NCBI RefSeq assembly: GCF_006438875.1
Contig: NZ_RCZH01000017.1
Location: forward strand, 62,001-126,000
Reading direction: 5' to 3'
DNA from: Flavobacterium pectinovorum
Lineage (GTDB): Bacteria > Bacteroidota > Bacteroidia > Flavobacteriales > Flavobacteriaceae
DNA: 64,000 nucleotides
The notes beneath the pieces were generated by a model that had not been told where the DNA came from, did not search any database, and worked only from the letters and a program-made list of their open reading frames with translations. Below are positions 32,824-41,625 of the stretch, one piece after another. Each line of letters opens with the position of its first letter. Position 1 is the first letter of the stretch. The position numbers and the translations under genes are program-made.

Positions 32824-34524
32824 TTAATTATAACCCGGATTCTGAACCAGACTTGTTCTATTGGTTTCATCCCTTGGAATTGGTAATAAATACTGTTGAG
32901 GTTTAAAAATTCTATCCTGAACTTTGGTATAAGTATAGGTTTTTGAACCATCACCGTTTTTGGTAATAACAACTCCCATTAAAGGTTTGTTTTCGGTCAC
33001 ATCGGCAATTTTCCAACGGCGAACATCATAATAACGAAATCCTTCCAGACACAATTCTACTTGTCTTTCGTTACGGATTTTATTTTCTAAAGCACTACCG
33101 GTCAAACCTGCCAACGGAACTGTAATTCCTGCACGTTGTCTGATTGTGTTCAGATATTGTATTGCTGTACCTTCGTTACCCAATTTGAATTGCGCTTCGG
33201 CATAATTAAGATAAATTTCGCCTAAGCGAGAAATAATCCAGGCTTTGTTTGTTTGTGTTTCACTGTTGTAATTGTAAGTTGTATCACAATATTTACGGAA
33301 AGTGTAACGTGTTTTGCTTGCATTCCAATTGTCCCATCCTTGAGGAGAATCTAATCCGCCTTCGTAGAACTCAGCTTTATTTGAGCTTCCCACATCATAA
33401 CGATCTTTACAAAATTCAGGTTTTCCATAAGCACGGCCATCATATACAATATTTTTGTAAAAACGAGGATCTCTGTTTACGTATGGTTTTTGCGGATTGT
33501 AACCAGATGTAGGATCTGTAATGTCTTTTCCGTCAGCAGTACCATAAGCATCTACTAAACCCTGGCTTGGTGCAAAATTTGCCCAACCGTGAAAACCACT
33601 TGGTGAATTAAACATTTCGACACCATTAAAAGCACTCCACTGTGGATCTTTACTGGACAAACGACAAAAGATAATCTCAGAATTATTAGTAGTAAAAAGA
33701 TCTTCGTAGTTTTTATCATAAAGTTGATAGATGTTTAAATCAATAACCGCTTTTGCAGCATCAGAAGCTTTTTTCCATTTAGATACATCATTAGAAGTAT
33801 TCCATTGCGGACTTGCAGCGTACAATAATGCTCTCGATTTTATGGCTAGAGCGGCACCTTTTGTAACTCTTCCAAGACTGGAAGCGGTTAATGGCAGTAA
33901 CTCAGCAGATTTGTCTAACTCAGTAACAATAAAATCAATACATTGATCATAAGTACTGCGGTCTACCTTGAAATTACTGTTCAGGTCAAAAGGAGCCGTA
34001 ACCAAAGGAACTCCACCATAATCGCTGGTTAATTTGAAATAAGCAAAAGCTCTTAGAAAAATAACTTCACCTTTTAATCGTTTGCGTGTGGCTTCATCAC
34101 CGGGAACATTATCAATTCGGGACAAAAAGATATTACAATTCTGAATCGTGGCGTAAGCAGGTTTCCAGGTATTAAAATTACCGGCATTATCTGGCGTAAG
34201 TGCTCCGGAATTAAGATTCCATACATCATAATCGTTAAAATTATTGAATGCTTCGTCACAGGCGGTAGACAAAATCCAACTGCGGTTTGTTCTGTCGTTC
34301 CAATTGTGCTGCGTGCTAGGCAATACCGTGTATAGATTATTAGCAAAAGCTTCAGCAAGTTTCAAATCATTCCAAACTGATGCATCTGTATAAGAATCCA
34401 AAGGAATTTTATCTAACGGATCTTCGCTACAGGATATAAATGATGCAATTGTGATAAAAAAAGAGGCAAGGATAAATACCTTCTTTTTTATATTTATTAG
34501 TTTATTGTTTTTATAATTTTTCAT
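32824..34524 (-). CDS. SusD/RagB family glycan-binding lipoprotein
   Basis: SusD-like proteins sit on the outer surface and hand glycan fragments to the SusC pore. The 566-residue product from the ATG at 34524 has a lipoprotein signal with lipobox ending FISC, then SEDPLDKIP. TPR-like helices include GEVIFLRAFAYFKLTSDYGGVPLV (~140-165). The C-terminal RagB/SusD region has RLGEIYLNYAEAQFKLGN, IRNERQVELCLEGFRYYDVRRW and YLLPIPRDE. The in-frame start at 34560 would overlap the susC stop; 34524 gives a normal signal peptide. Confidence 0.93.
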   Translation of the reverse strand: MKNYKNNKLINIKKKVFILASFFITIASFISCSEDPLDKIPLDSYTDASVWNDLKLAEAFANNLYTVLPSTQHNWNDRTNRSWILSTACDEAFNNFNDYDVWNLNSGALTPDNAGNFNTWKPAYATIQNCNIFLSRIDNVPGDEATRKRLKGEVIFLRAFAYFKLTSDYGGVPLVTAPFDLNSNFKVDRSTYDQCIDFIVTELDKSAELLPLTASSLGRVTKGAALAIKSRALLYAASPQWNTSNDVSKWKKASDAAKAVIDLNIYQLYDKNYEDLFTTNNSEIIFCRLSSKDPQWSAFNGVEMFNSPSGFHGWANFAPSQGLVDAYGTADGKDITDPTSGYNPQKPYVNRDPRFYKNIVYDGRAYGKPEFCKDRYDVGSSNKAEFYEGGLDSPQGWDNWNASKTRYTFRKYCDTTYNYNSETQTNKAWIISRLGEIYLNYAEAQFKLGNEGTAIQYLNTIRQRAGITVPLAGLTGSALENKIRNERQVELCLEGFRYYDVRRWKIADVTENKPLMGVVITKNGDGSKTYTYTKVQDRIFKPQQYLLPIPRDETNRTSLVQNPGYN

Positions 34525-34549
34525 GTCTTGATATTTATTTGTTGTACTA

Positions 34550-37500
34550 TTATAATTCAATACTTACACCTACTCTGTAGATACGCGTTTGCGGATAATT
34601 AATTCCTGTAGTATTGTTAGTTTCCGGATCAAGATTATATTGTTTCATATGATCGAAAGAAAACAAATTGGTTCCTCCGGCATAAATTCTCATATTTAAT
34701 ACTCCAAATCTCGAAAGCATATTTTCAGGTAAAATATAGGATACCTCCAGAGATTTTAATCTAAAGAAAGAAGCATCTCTTAACCAAAAGTCAGCGTCAA
34801 TATTATTTCTGTTATCAGAGTCATTGAAAGCTACCGGATATTTAGAATTAGGATTGTCTGCCGTATATCTGTCGTTGTACAACCATGTTGGCGGTGCTAC
34901 GATTGCTCCCTGTGCTTGCGGAAGAATCATTTGTTTTGCCTGAGATTGTCCTGTCCAAAGCATATCGATCGAAAACCCTTTATATTCTGCTCTTATCGGA
35001 ATACCATAAGCAATTTTTGGCGTAGCCGATTCTGGTATTCTAACCTTATCATTAGTCGTTATATGACCATCGTTGTCTTTGTCTTTTACCCAAATATCAC
35101 CAGGTTTTGCTCCTTCAAAATGAGGCGAATTGTCAACATCTGCCTGTGTGCGATAAATACCGTTTGTTTCGTAAACTAACCAGGAATCAATTGCTTTTCC
35201 AGTTGATTTTTGCCACTCCGGAATGTTAGCAGCCTCGTCACGAAAAAGTACTTTACTTTGGGCATAAGTAAGGTTAAAACCAATACTGTATTTAAAACTA
35301 TGACTCATATCAGCATAATTTACAGACCAGTCCGTACCTCTGTTAATTGTTTCTCCAATATTTTCTTTAGGAAGTGCCAATCCAGTGTACAAAGGCACAG
35401 ATGCATTTCTAGCGGTTAAAATATCAGATCTTTTGTTGCTGAAATAATCAAAAGTAGCCGTCAGTTTGTTATTAAAAAAAGCCATGTCAAATCCAATATT
35501 TTTAGAATCCTGAACTTCCCAGGTAATATTAGGATTAGGAGTTGCTGAAAGATAGATGCTGTTATTTAAAGTATAATCAGAACCAAAATAGTTATAAAGC
35601 TGTTGATCCGTAATTAGTTGGTATCTCGTTAAGAAAAGATATTGATTCAATTGACCATCACTTCTCATATCATCATTACCCATTTTCCCCCAAGACGCCC
35701 TTATTTTAAGCTGATCAATTCCTTTTACATTATTATTGAAAAAGGATTCTTCAGATATTTTCCAGCCTGCTGATACCGCCGGGAATAAGCCCCAACGAGT
35801 GGCAGACGGGAAATTGAAAGATCCGTTGTAACGGGCAGAAACTTCGGCAAAATATTTATTGTCATAGTTGTAAGCAACTCTGCCCAGATAACTTTCTCTT
35901 CCGTCTTGATAAGCGCCACCTGTTGCGTTTTGCCCTTTTGTACTTCCTGTAAAAATTTGATCTAATTGATCGCTTAACAAATCTCTTCTATAAGCGTATG
36001 TTTCTGTTTTATCAGTCGTAGTTTGTTCGTAACCTACAAAAGCGTTAACATTGTGTTTATTGAATTTACGATCGTAAGCTAATTTTATGAAATAGGTATT
36101 TTGATTCGTAATTTGTTCGTCTTGCATAACACTCGTTATACTTGTACTGTTTTTTACGTTATTATAACTATCATTTGTTCTGTCATAAGAATAAGCATCC
36201 CAAGGTTTCGTGAATTTTTTTTCGCTGCGCACATTGTAGTCAAATGCAGCATATCCGTTTAACGATAAACCTTCGGTAATCTTTGGTAATTTAAGGTCAA
36301 AACCTATTTTTGGGTTAACGATTAAGTTAATCACCTTATCATAACCAGCAGCCGAAGAAGACATTAAAATTGGGTTTCTACCGTTTGCAATTCCAGAAGA
36401 TGGTAAACCATTTTTCCAATAAGCCGGAATAAAAGGATACATGCTCACCGTTTCGTGCATAATACTTCCAATGCTTATTGCCGGATACTCTCTGTCTTCT
36501 TTACGGGTAGCAATATCAAGGTTAACTTTGAAGTTGGATGAAATATTAACATCAATATTGGATCTTAAGTTAAACTGTCTGTATCTCTCGTCGCTATTTC
36601 TAAGATTACTGTCCTGATTTAAGTATTGACCGGAAAAGAAATACTTAACCTGCTCATTTCCTCCATTTACAGAAAGAGAAAGATTAGCCTGCGGAGCATC
36701 TTTTCTATACACCTCTTTAAGCCAGTTTGTACTGGTATAATTAGGATCATTTCCTGCTTTGTATTTGTCAATGTCTGATTGTGTATAAGGAAGCGTCGTT
36801 CCTTTGTGGGCATTTAGTTCGTTGTAGTATGTCATGTATTCCCAGGAATTAACCCTTTGGTCCATTCTCGTTAATTGCTGAATACCATAAGATCCATCAA
36901 ATTTGATTGTTGGTTTACCAATTTTACCTCTTTTGGTCGTAACCAGAATGACCCCATTTGCAGATCGAACTCCATAAATTGCCGCCGATGCATCTTTCAA
37001 AACCGTAACCGATTCAATATCATCAGGATTTATTCTGTTCAAATCACGATCCGGAATTCCGTCTACAACTACAAGAGGACTTGTACCGCCGCCAAATGAG
37101 TTAAATCCCCGAATCAAAAGAGTTGAACTGTCATCACCGGGTCTTCCGGAACGGTTATTGGCAATTACACCAGACATACGCCCGGCAATAGCATTCGAAA
37201 CGTTTGCAGAAGCATTTGTTGTTAGTGCCGAACCTTTTACAGAGGCAATTGCTCCCGTTGTAGAACCTTTTTTCTGAGTTCCGTATCCTACAACAACAAC
37301 TTCATTTAAGGTTTGATTTTGCTCTTCAAGCTGAATATTCGAAGCATTTGCAGCAGAAACTTCTTTAGTTACAAAACCGGTAAATGAGATAACAAGAATA
37401 CTGTTGGAGTCCGGAACTTCAATAGTGAAATTACCATCAAAGTCAGTAGTAACGCCAATTTTCGTGCCTTTTATAAGAATATTAACGCCCGGAAGCGGTT

Positions 37501-37756
37501 CTCCCTTTGTGCCAGTTACTTTACCCTTAATAGTTTTTTGTACCGTAAGTAAAGAAACAGATAAATCTTTTCTCGCAACATTGTTCCCAGTGAGAGGAAT
37601 GTTTGAATTCAGAAAAAACTTTGTGTCTTTAGTTTCTGTCGCAGCAGAAACTTGTAATGTCATGGCTAATAGAAATCCGGAGGTCAGTTTGGTAACTTTC
37701 CAGATTTCAGCAGAAAGCCAATCGTTTGTTGGTTTGTCTTTGGTTAATAATTTCAT
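34550..37756 (-). CDS. SusC/RagA family TonB-dependent outer-membrane transporter
   Basis: A 1068-residue SusC-like porin. A long signal region ends near LQVSAATE. A carboxypeptidase-regulatory-like domain follows (TIKGKVTGTKGEPLPGVNIL, ~74-155), then the TonB-box/plug region with EVVVVGYGTQKKGSTTGAI and VLKDASAAIYGVRSANGVILVTTKRG (~150-280), and a beta-barrel to the C-terminal aromatic-rich end RIYRVGVSIEL. It imports oligosaccharides using TonB energy together with SusD. The upstream region holds an activator-like motif and a promoter element pointing into this gene. Confidence 0.94.
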   Translation of the reverse strand: MKLLTKDKPTNDWLSAEIWKVTKLTSGFLLAMTLQVSAATETKDTKFFLNSNIPLTGNNVARKDLSVSLLTVQKTIKGKVTGTKGEPLPGVNILIKGTKIGVTTDFDGNFTIEVPDSNSILVISFTGFVTKEVSAANASNIQLEEQNQTLNEVVVVGYGTQKKGSTTGAIASVKGSALTTNASANVSNAIAGRMSGVIANNRSGRPGDDSSTLLIRGFNSFGGGTSPLVVVDGIPDRDLNRINPDDIESVTVLKDASAAIYGVRSANGVILVTTKRGKIGKPTIKFDGSYGIQQLTRMDQRVNSWEYMTYYNELNAHKGTTLPYTQSDIDKYKAGNDPNYTSTNWLKEVYRKDAPQANLSLSVNGGNEQVKYFFSGQYLNQDSNLRNSDERYRQFNLRSNIDVNISSNFKVNLDIATRKEDREYPAISIGSIMHETVSMYPFIPAYWKNGLPSSGIANGRNPILMSSSAAGYDKVINLIVNPKIGFDLKLPKITEGLSLNGYAAFDYNVRSEKKFTKPWDAYSYDRTNDSYNNVKNSTSITSVMQDEQITNQNTYFIKLAYDRKFNKHNVNAFVGYEQTTTDKTETYAYRRDLLSDQLDQIFTGSTKGQNATGGAYQDGRESYLGRVAYNYDNKYFAEVSARYNGSFNFPSATRWGLFPAVSAGWKISEESFFNNNVKGIDQLKIRASWGKMGNDDMRSDGQLNQYLFLTRYQLITDQQLYNYFGSDYTLNNSIYLSATPNPNITWEVQDSKNIGFDMAFFNNKLTATFDYFSNKRSDILTARNASVPLYTGLALPKENIGETINRGTDWSVNYADMSHSFKYSIGFNLTYAQSKVLFRDEAANIPEWQKSTGKAIDSWLVYETNGIYRTQADVDNSPHFEGAKPGDIWVKDKDNDGHITTNDKVRIPESATPKIAYGIPIRAEYKGFSIDMLWTGQSQAKQMILPQAQGAIVAPPTWLYNDRYTADNPNSKYPVAFNDSDNRNNIDADFWLRDASFFRLKSLEVSYILPENMLSRFGVLNMRIYAGGTNLFSFDHMKQYNLDPETNNTTGINYPQTRIYRVGVSIEL

Positions 37757-37892
37757 GATTTTCTAATAATGGTTTTTGGTTAGTAATAGAATTCTCTAAT
37801 TTGTCAAATTCGCTCCCTTTCTTTTTTTTCAGAACCAACAAGATGCGTGGAGTACTTGCAGATCGTTTGTGAAAAGAGACAAATGTGAGATC

Positions 37893-37940
37893 CAAAAGTA
37901 GATATGTTTCCATATCTCTCTATACCAGTACCTACCAGTT
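37893..37940 (-). promoter_or_regulatory. susC promoter with upstream direct-repeat operator (site 1)
   Basis: On the minus strand AACTGGTAGGTACTGGTAT (37940-37922) is followed after 21 bases by TACTTTTG (37900-37893). The motif holds two ACTGGTA copies spaced 10 bp, one helical turn, as expected for a dimeric or AraC-type activator. The predicted transcript starts near 37887, ~130 bases before susC. A 17/19-identical motif faces the GH36 gene. Confidence 0.7.
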
Positions 37941-38394
37941 TTTTTACGATATGTTTAAAAAACAGATGTAAAATAAAATAATATGAAAATTAAAGTGGAT
38001 AATATATGAGTATAAAGCATAAAATCTGAAATCACTTATAGTGGTGGAATTTTCTGATTTTTTATAGTCACGGAACGTAATGCTATCGCTATTAAGAAAG
38101 AAGAAAAGAGGAGGTTTTTAATCCTGAAAAAAGTAAAAAGTGTTAAAATTACATTATTTTAAAAACTCCCGAAAATAATGCTCTTTTACGGGTTTTATAA
38201 TTTGGAAAATCTGCTATTGAAAAATACTCTTTTTCTCTTCGACAGTTATAAAATGATAAGTCGTTGAATTTTTCTTTTAATACTTAGAATTCTCTTTTAA
38301 ATTATCAAAAGTGGATAATATAGTATCAGAATAAAAATTTCAAAAAATTCGAATATTCTTTAAGTAAAATTGCTTTTTGCAATCTGCAAAAATA

Positions 38395-38441
38395 AACTGG
38401 TGGGTACAGGTATGAAGGAGAATGTGATTATTATATTTTTG
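38395..38441 (+). promoter_or_regulatory. GH36 promoter with upstream direct-repeat operator (site 2)
   Basis: AACTGGTGGGTACAGGTAT (38395-38413) is followed after 20 bases by TATTTTTG (38434-38441). Orientation and spacing relative to the gene match the susC site. The predicted leader is about 160 bases. Between the two sites (37941-38394) I see AT-rich sequence with no gene. Confidence 0.7.
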
Positions 38442-38606
38442 AAATTCATTTTGCATAAGTTAATAACGAAATTCAAAAATATGCTTCCTTAAATTATGAA
38501 TTTCATAATATAATAAATCGAATTAAGGTGCATAGAAAATCATTACGGCATAGAAATTTTGCAAACTAAATAAGAAATAACCACTGACTACAACCAAACA
38601 AATTTT

Positions 38607-40805
38607 ATGAAAAAAATATTATTTCTATTAGCACTTACAACTCTGTTTTGTAAAGCTAATGCGCAAGAAGCCCAAATTCAGATCGAAACTCAAAGTACCG
38701 CTTTGATTCTAAAAGCGGGAAAGAATGGCTTACTTTATCAATCGTATTTAGGAACGAAACTAAAAGATAACTCAGGTTACAATACGCTTTCTAAAGAAAA
38801 TACAAAGACATTTGTCATAAACGACGGAAATCCGTTGGTGAATTTGAGGCATCAGGCATATCCAACCTATGGAACCGAAAATTTGTTTGAATCGGCAATT
38901 CGAATGACTCATAATGATGGAAACCCGTCTTTGGAATTAAATTATGTAAGTCATCGTACCGAAAAAATTGATGCTAATACAACAGAAACCATTATACAAC
39001 TAAAAGATCCGGTATATCCTGTAGAAGTTACGCTTCATTATAAAGCTTTTTACAATGAAAATGTAATTGAGCAATGGACAGAAATTGTGCATCATGAAAA
39101 GAAACCTGTTATGTTGTACAATTATGCGTCGTCGATGCTGCATTTTGATGCTGATCATTATTGGTTAACGCAATTTCACGGAGATTGGGCAAAGGAAGTC
39201 CGCATGCAGGAAAGTGAATTAACCAGCGGAACTAAAGTAATAGACTCAAAATTAGGAGTTCGCACGGACATGTACCAAACTCCGGTTTTCTTTTTAGCAT
39301 TGAATGAAAAAGCCAACGAAAATTCGGGAGAACTTGTGGCGGGAACAATTGCCTGGTCCGGAAACTTTAAGTTTGCTTTTGAATTAGATAATAAAAATTC
39401 GCTTCGAATAAGTTCCGGAATCAATCCATTTGCTTCAGAATACAATCTTCAGCCTGGAAAAATATTTACAACACCGTCTTTTATTTATACCTTTTCGAAT
39501 AAAGGAAAAGGGCAGGCGAGTAGAAATTTACATACTTGGGCAAGAAAATATGGAGTTAAAGATGGCGAAAAACCCCGTTTGACTTTATTAAACAATTGGG
39601 AAACTACTTTTTTCAATTTTGATGAAAAGAAATTGACAGATATGTTTGCCGATTCAAAAACATTGGGCGTTGATATGTTCTTGTTAGACGACGGCTGGTT
39701 TGGAAATAAATATCCAAGAAGTGGCGATAAATCCGGTCTTGGAGATTGGCAGGCAACAAAAACAAAATTGCCAAATGGTTTAGGTTTTCTGATGCAGGAA
39801 GCAGAAAAAACAGGCGTAAAATTCGGAATTTGGATCGAGCCTGAAATGGTGAATCCTAAAAGCGAATTGTATGAAAAACATCCGGATTGGGTTTTGAAAT
39901 TGCCAAACCGACCGGAAAGTTATTATCGTACCCAATTGGTTTTGGACTTATGCAATCCGCAAGTACAGGATTTTGTATTCAAAACGGTAGACGATATTAT
40001 GCAGACCAATTCAGGTGTCGCCTTTTTTAAATGGGATTGCAACCGAATGATGACAAACGCATATTCGACATATTTAAAGAATCAGCAATCGCATTTATTC
40101 ATCGAATATACCAACGGTTTGTACAAAGTTTTAGACCGAATTAAAACCAAATATCCAAATTTACCAATGATGCTTTGCGCCGGTGGAGGAGGCAGAACAG
40201 ATTATGGATTGCTGAAATATTTTACAGAATTCTGGGCAAGTGATAATACCGATCCGTTCAATAGAGTGTTTATACAATGGGGATATTCGCAGTTTTTTCC
40301 CGCCTTTACGATTTGTAATCACGTAACTTCATGGGGAAATCAATCCATCAAATTCAAAACTGATGTTGCGATGATGGGCAAATTAGGATTTGACATTAAT
40401 ATAAAAGAACTGAAAGAAAAAGAGCTAAAATATTGTCAGGATGCAGTTGCCAATTATAAGCGATTAAGTCCCATAATTTGGCACGGCGATATGTATAGAA
40501 TGATCTCTCCTTATGACGAAAGCCGCGCTGTATTAATGTATGTAAATGAGGCAAAAAGCAAGGCAGTATTGTTCTCTTATACGCTTCATCCGCTTTATGA
40601 TCCGCAATATAATTTGGTTCGTTTTCAGGGTTTAGATCCAAATAAAACATATAAAGTCGAAGAAATAAATCTAATGCCCGAAGTAAAGAAAACTCTTGAA
40701 GAATCCGGAGAATCCTTTACAGGAGATTATCTAATGAATGTGGGTTTAAGAGTTTCTTCGTCTAAAGTAGAAACAAGTGTAGTTCTTGAAATTACTGAAA
40801 TTTAG
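38607..40805 (+). CDS. GH36 family alpha-galactosidase, secreted
   Basis: A 732-residue GH36 enzyme with a signal peptide (MKKILFLLALTTLFCKANA, cleavage before QE). It has an N-terminal beta-supersandwich (~20-300), a TIM barrel (~310-640) and a C-terminal beta-domain. Diagnostic segments are LLDDGWFG, FGIWIEPEMVNPKSELYEKHPDWVL, FKWDCNR with the nucleophile Asp477, and WASDNTDPF with the acid/base Asp546, positions close to those known in bacterial GH36 enzymes. It should cleave terminal alpha-galactose from oligosaccharides. It is divergent from susC and shares its putative operator, which points to an alpha-galactoside-containing substrate. Confidence 0.93.
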   Translation: MKKILFLLALTTLFCKANAQEAQIQIETQSTALILKAGKNGLLYQSYLGTKLKDNSGYNTLSKENTKTFVINDGNPLVNLRHQAYPTYGTENLFESAIRMTHNDGNPSLELNYVSHRTEKIDANTTETIIQLKDPVYPVEVTLHYKAFYNENVIEQWTEIVHHEKKPVMLYNYASSMLHFDADHYWLTQFHGDWAKEVRMQESELTSGTKVIDSKLGVRTDMYQTPVFFLALNEKANENSGELVAGTIAWSGNFKFAFELDNKNSLRISSGINPFASEYNLQPGKIFTTPSFIYTFSNKGKGQASRNLHTWARKYGVKDGEKPRLTLLNNWETTFFNFDEKKLTDMFADSKTLGVDMFLLDDGWFGNKYPRSGDKSGLGDWQATKTKLPNGLGFLMQEAEKTGVKFGIWIEPEMVNPKSELYEKHPDWVLKLPNRPESYYRTQLVLDLCNPQVQDFVFKTVDDIMQTNSGVAFFKWDCNRMMTNAYSTYLKNQQSHLFIEYTNGLYKVLDRIKTKYPNLPMMLCAGGGGRTDYGLLKYFTEFWASDNTDPFNRVFIQWGYSQFFPAFTICNHVTSWGNQSIKFKTDVAMMGKLGFDINIKELKEKELKYCQDAVANYKRLSPIIWHGDMYRMISPYDESRAVLMYVNEAKSKAVLFSYTLHPLYDPQYNLVRFQGLDPNKTYKVEEINLMPEVKKTLEESGESFTGDYLMNVGLRVSSSKVETSVVLEITEI

Positions 40806-40825
40806 TTGAATTAATTATATAATTG

Positions 40826-40867
40826 AAAAAGCCTTTCTATGAAGAGATTCATTTGAAAGGCTTTTTT
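40826..40867 (+). terminator. Terminator after the GH36 gene
   Basis: AAAAAGCCTTTC pairs with GAAAGGCTTTTTT with an inner ATGAA/TTCAT extension, ending in T. It lies 21 bases past the stop. The following 40868-41040 has nothing recognisable. Confidence 0.8.
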
Positions 40868-41040
40868 GTGTAAGTATTTAGAGTTTGATACTGTCTTTTT
40901 AAATGATTAATTTGTACTTTTTCATGAAAACTTTTAAAAGGAGAGTCAGGAAAACTACATTGGTTAATAAGAATTTTTTATTGTAAAACCTCAACATATT
41001 TCAGGAAGAAAAATTAGATATAAACTAAATTTTATCATTG

Positions 41041-41607
41041 TTAAAGATATTTTTTCCAAATAGTAAATAAGTCATATAAGCAATTTTCGTCTTTTGATTT
41101 ATCTATTATTCCCATACCAATAATATACAGTAGCCATATAGGATTAAGTTCCAATATTTTTAATTTAATAATAACATGACCATGGTTCAAATCCTTTTTT
41201 CTTTTGGAAAAATATTGCTCCCATTTTAAATTTGGGTATTCTTTTATAAAAACTTCCCCAAAATATATTCCAATATCTACTAGTATTGATCTAGTTTTAA
41301 TTGTTAAATCCCATTCTTTTATATCTATGTGGCTAGGAACTTCATTTCTCTTTTTATTATATTCTTCAACTGATATTTTTTCAATTTCTACATTTTGAAC
41401 TAACCACAGACCTAATTCTTTCAAAGATTCAGATGAAAAATTTGGATTCCAACTTTCAAAACCTTTAGTTGATTTTACAAGATCTATTAAAAAAACTATT
41501 CTCTTACTTTTATTGTCATTAAACCAAGCATTATATGTTTTTAGCTCGTCTTTAGTTTTAGTGCTAAACTTATAATCAATTGGCAAATCGCTTATTATTT
41601 TGTACAT
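41041..41607 (-). CDS. Putative immunity protein for the adjacent Rhs toxin
   Basis: A 188-residue cytoplasmic-type protein with no signal peptide; I recognise no domain. It is acidic and lysine-rich with helical segments (ESLKELGLWLVQNVEIEKI, ILVDIGIYFGEVFIKEYP, WLLYIIGMGIIDKS). It starts 18 bases after the stop of the Rhs gene on the same strand, the canonical place for the immunity gene of a polymorphic toxin. The function is inferred from position only. Confidence 0.55.
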   Translation of the reverse strand: MYKIISDLPIDYKFSTKTKDELKTYNAWFNDNKSKRIVFLIDLVKSTKGFESWNPNFSSESLKELGLWLVQNVEIEKISVEEYNKKRNEVPSHIDIKEWDLTIKTRSILVDIGIYFGEVFIKEYPNLKWEQYFSKRKKDLNHGHVIIKLKILELNPIWLLYIIGMGIIDKSKDENCLYDLFTIWKKYL

Positions 41608-41625
41608 AATCTAAGTATATAGTTT

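Noticed and set aside
34525..34560. Upstream start for the first susD
   Set aside because: It would overlap the susC stop and put 12 residues in front of a normal lipoprotein signal; the ATG at 34524 fits better.
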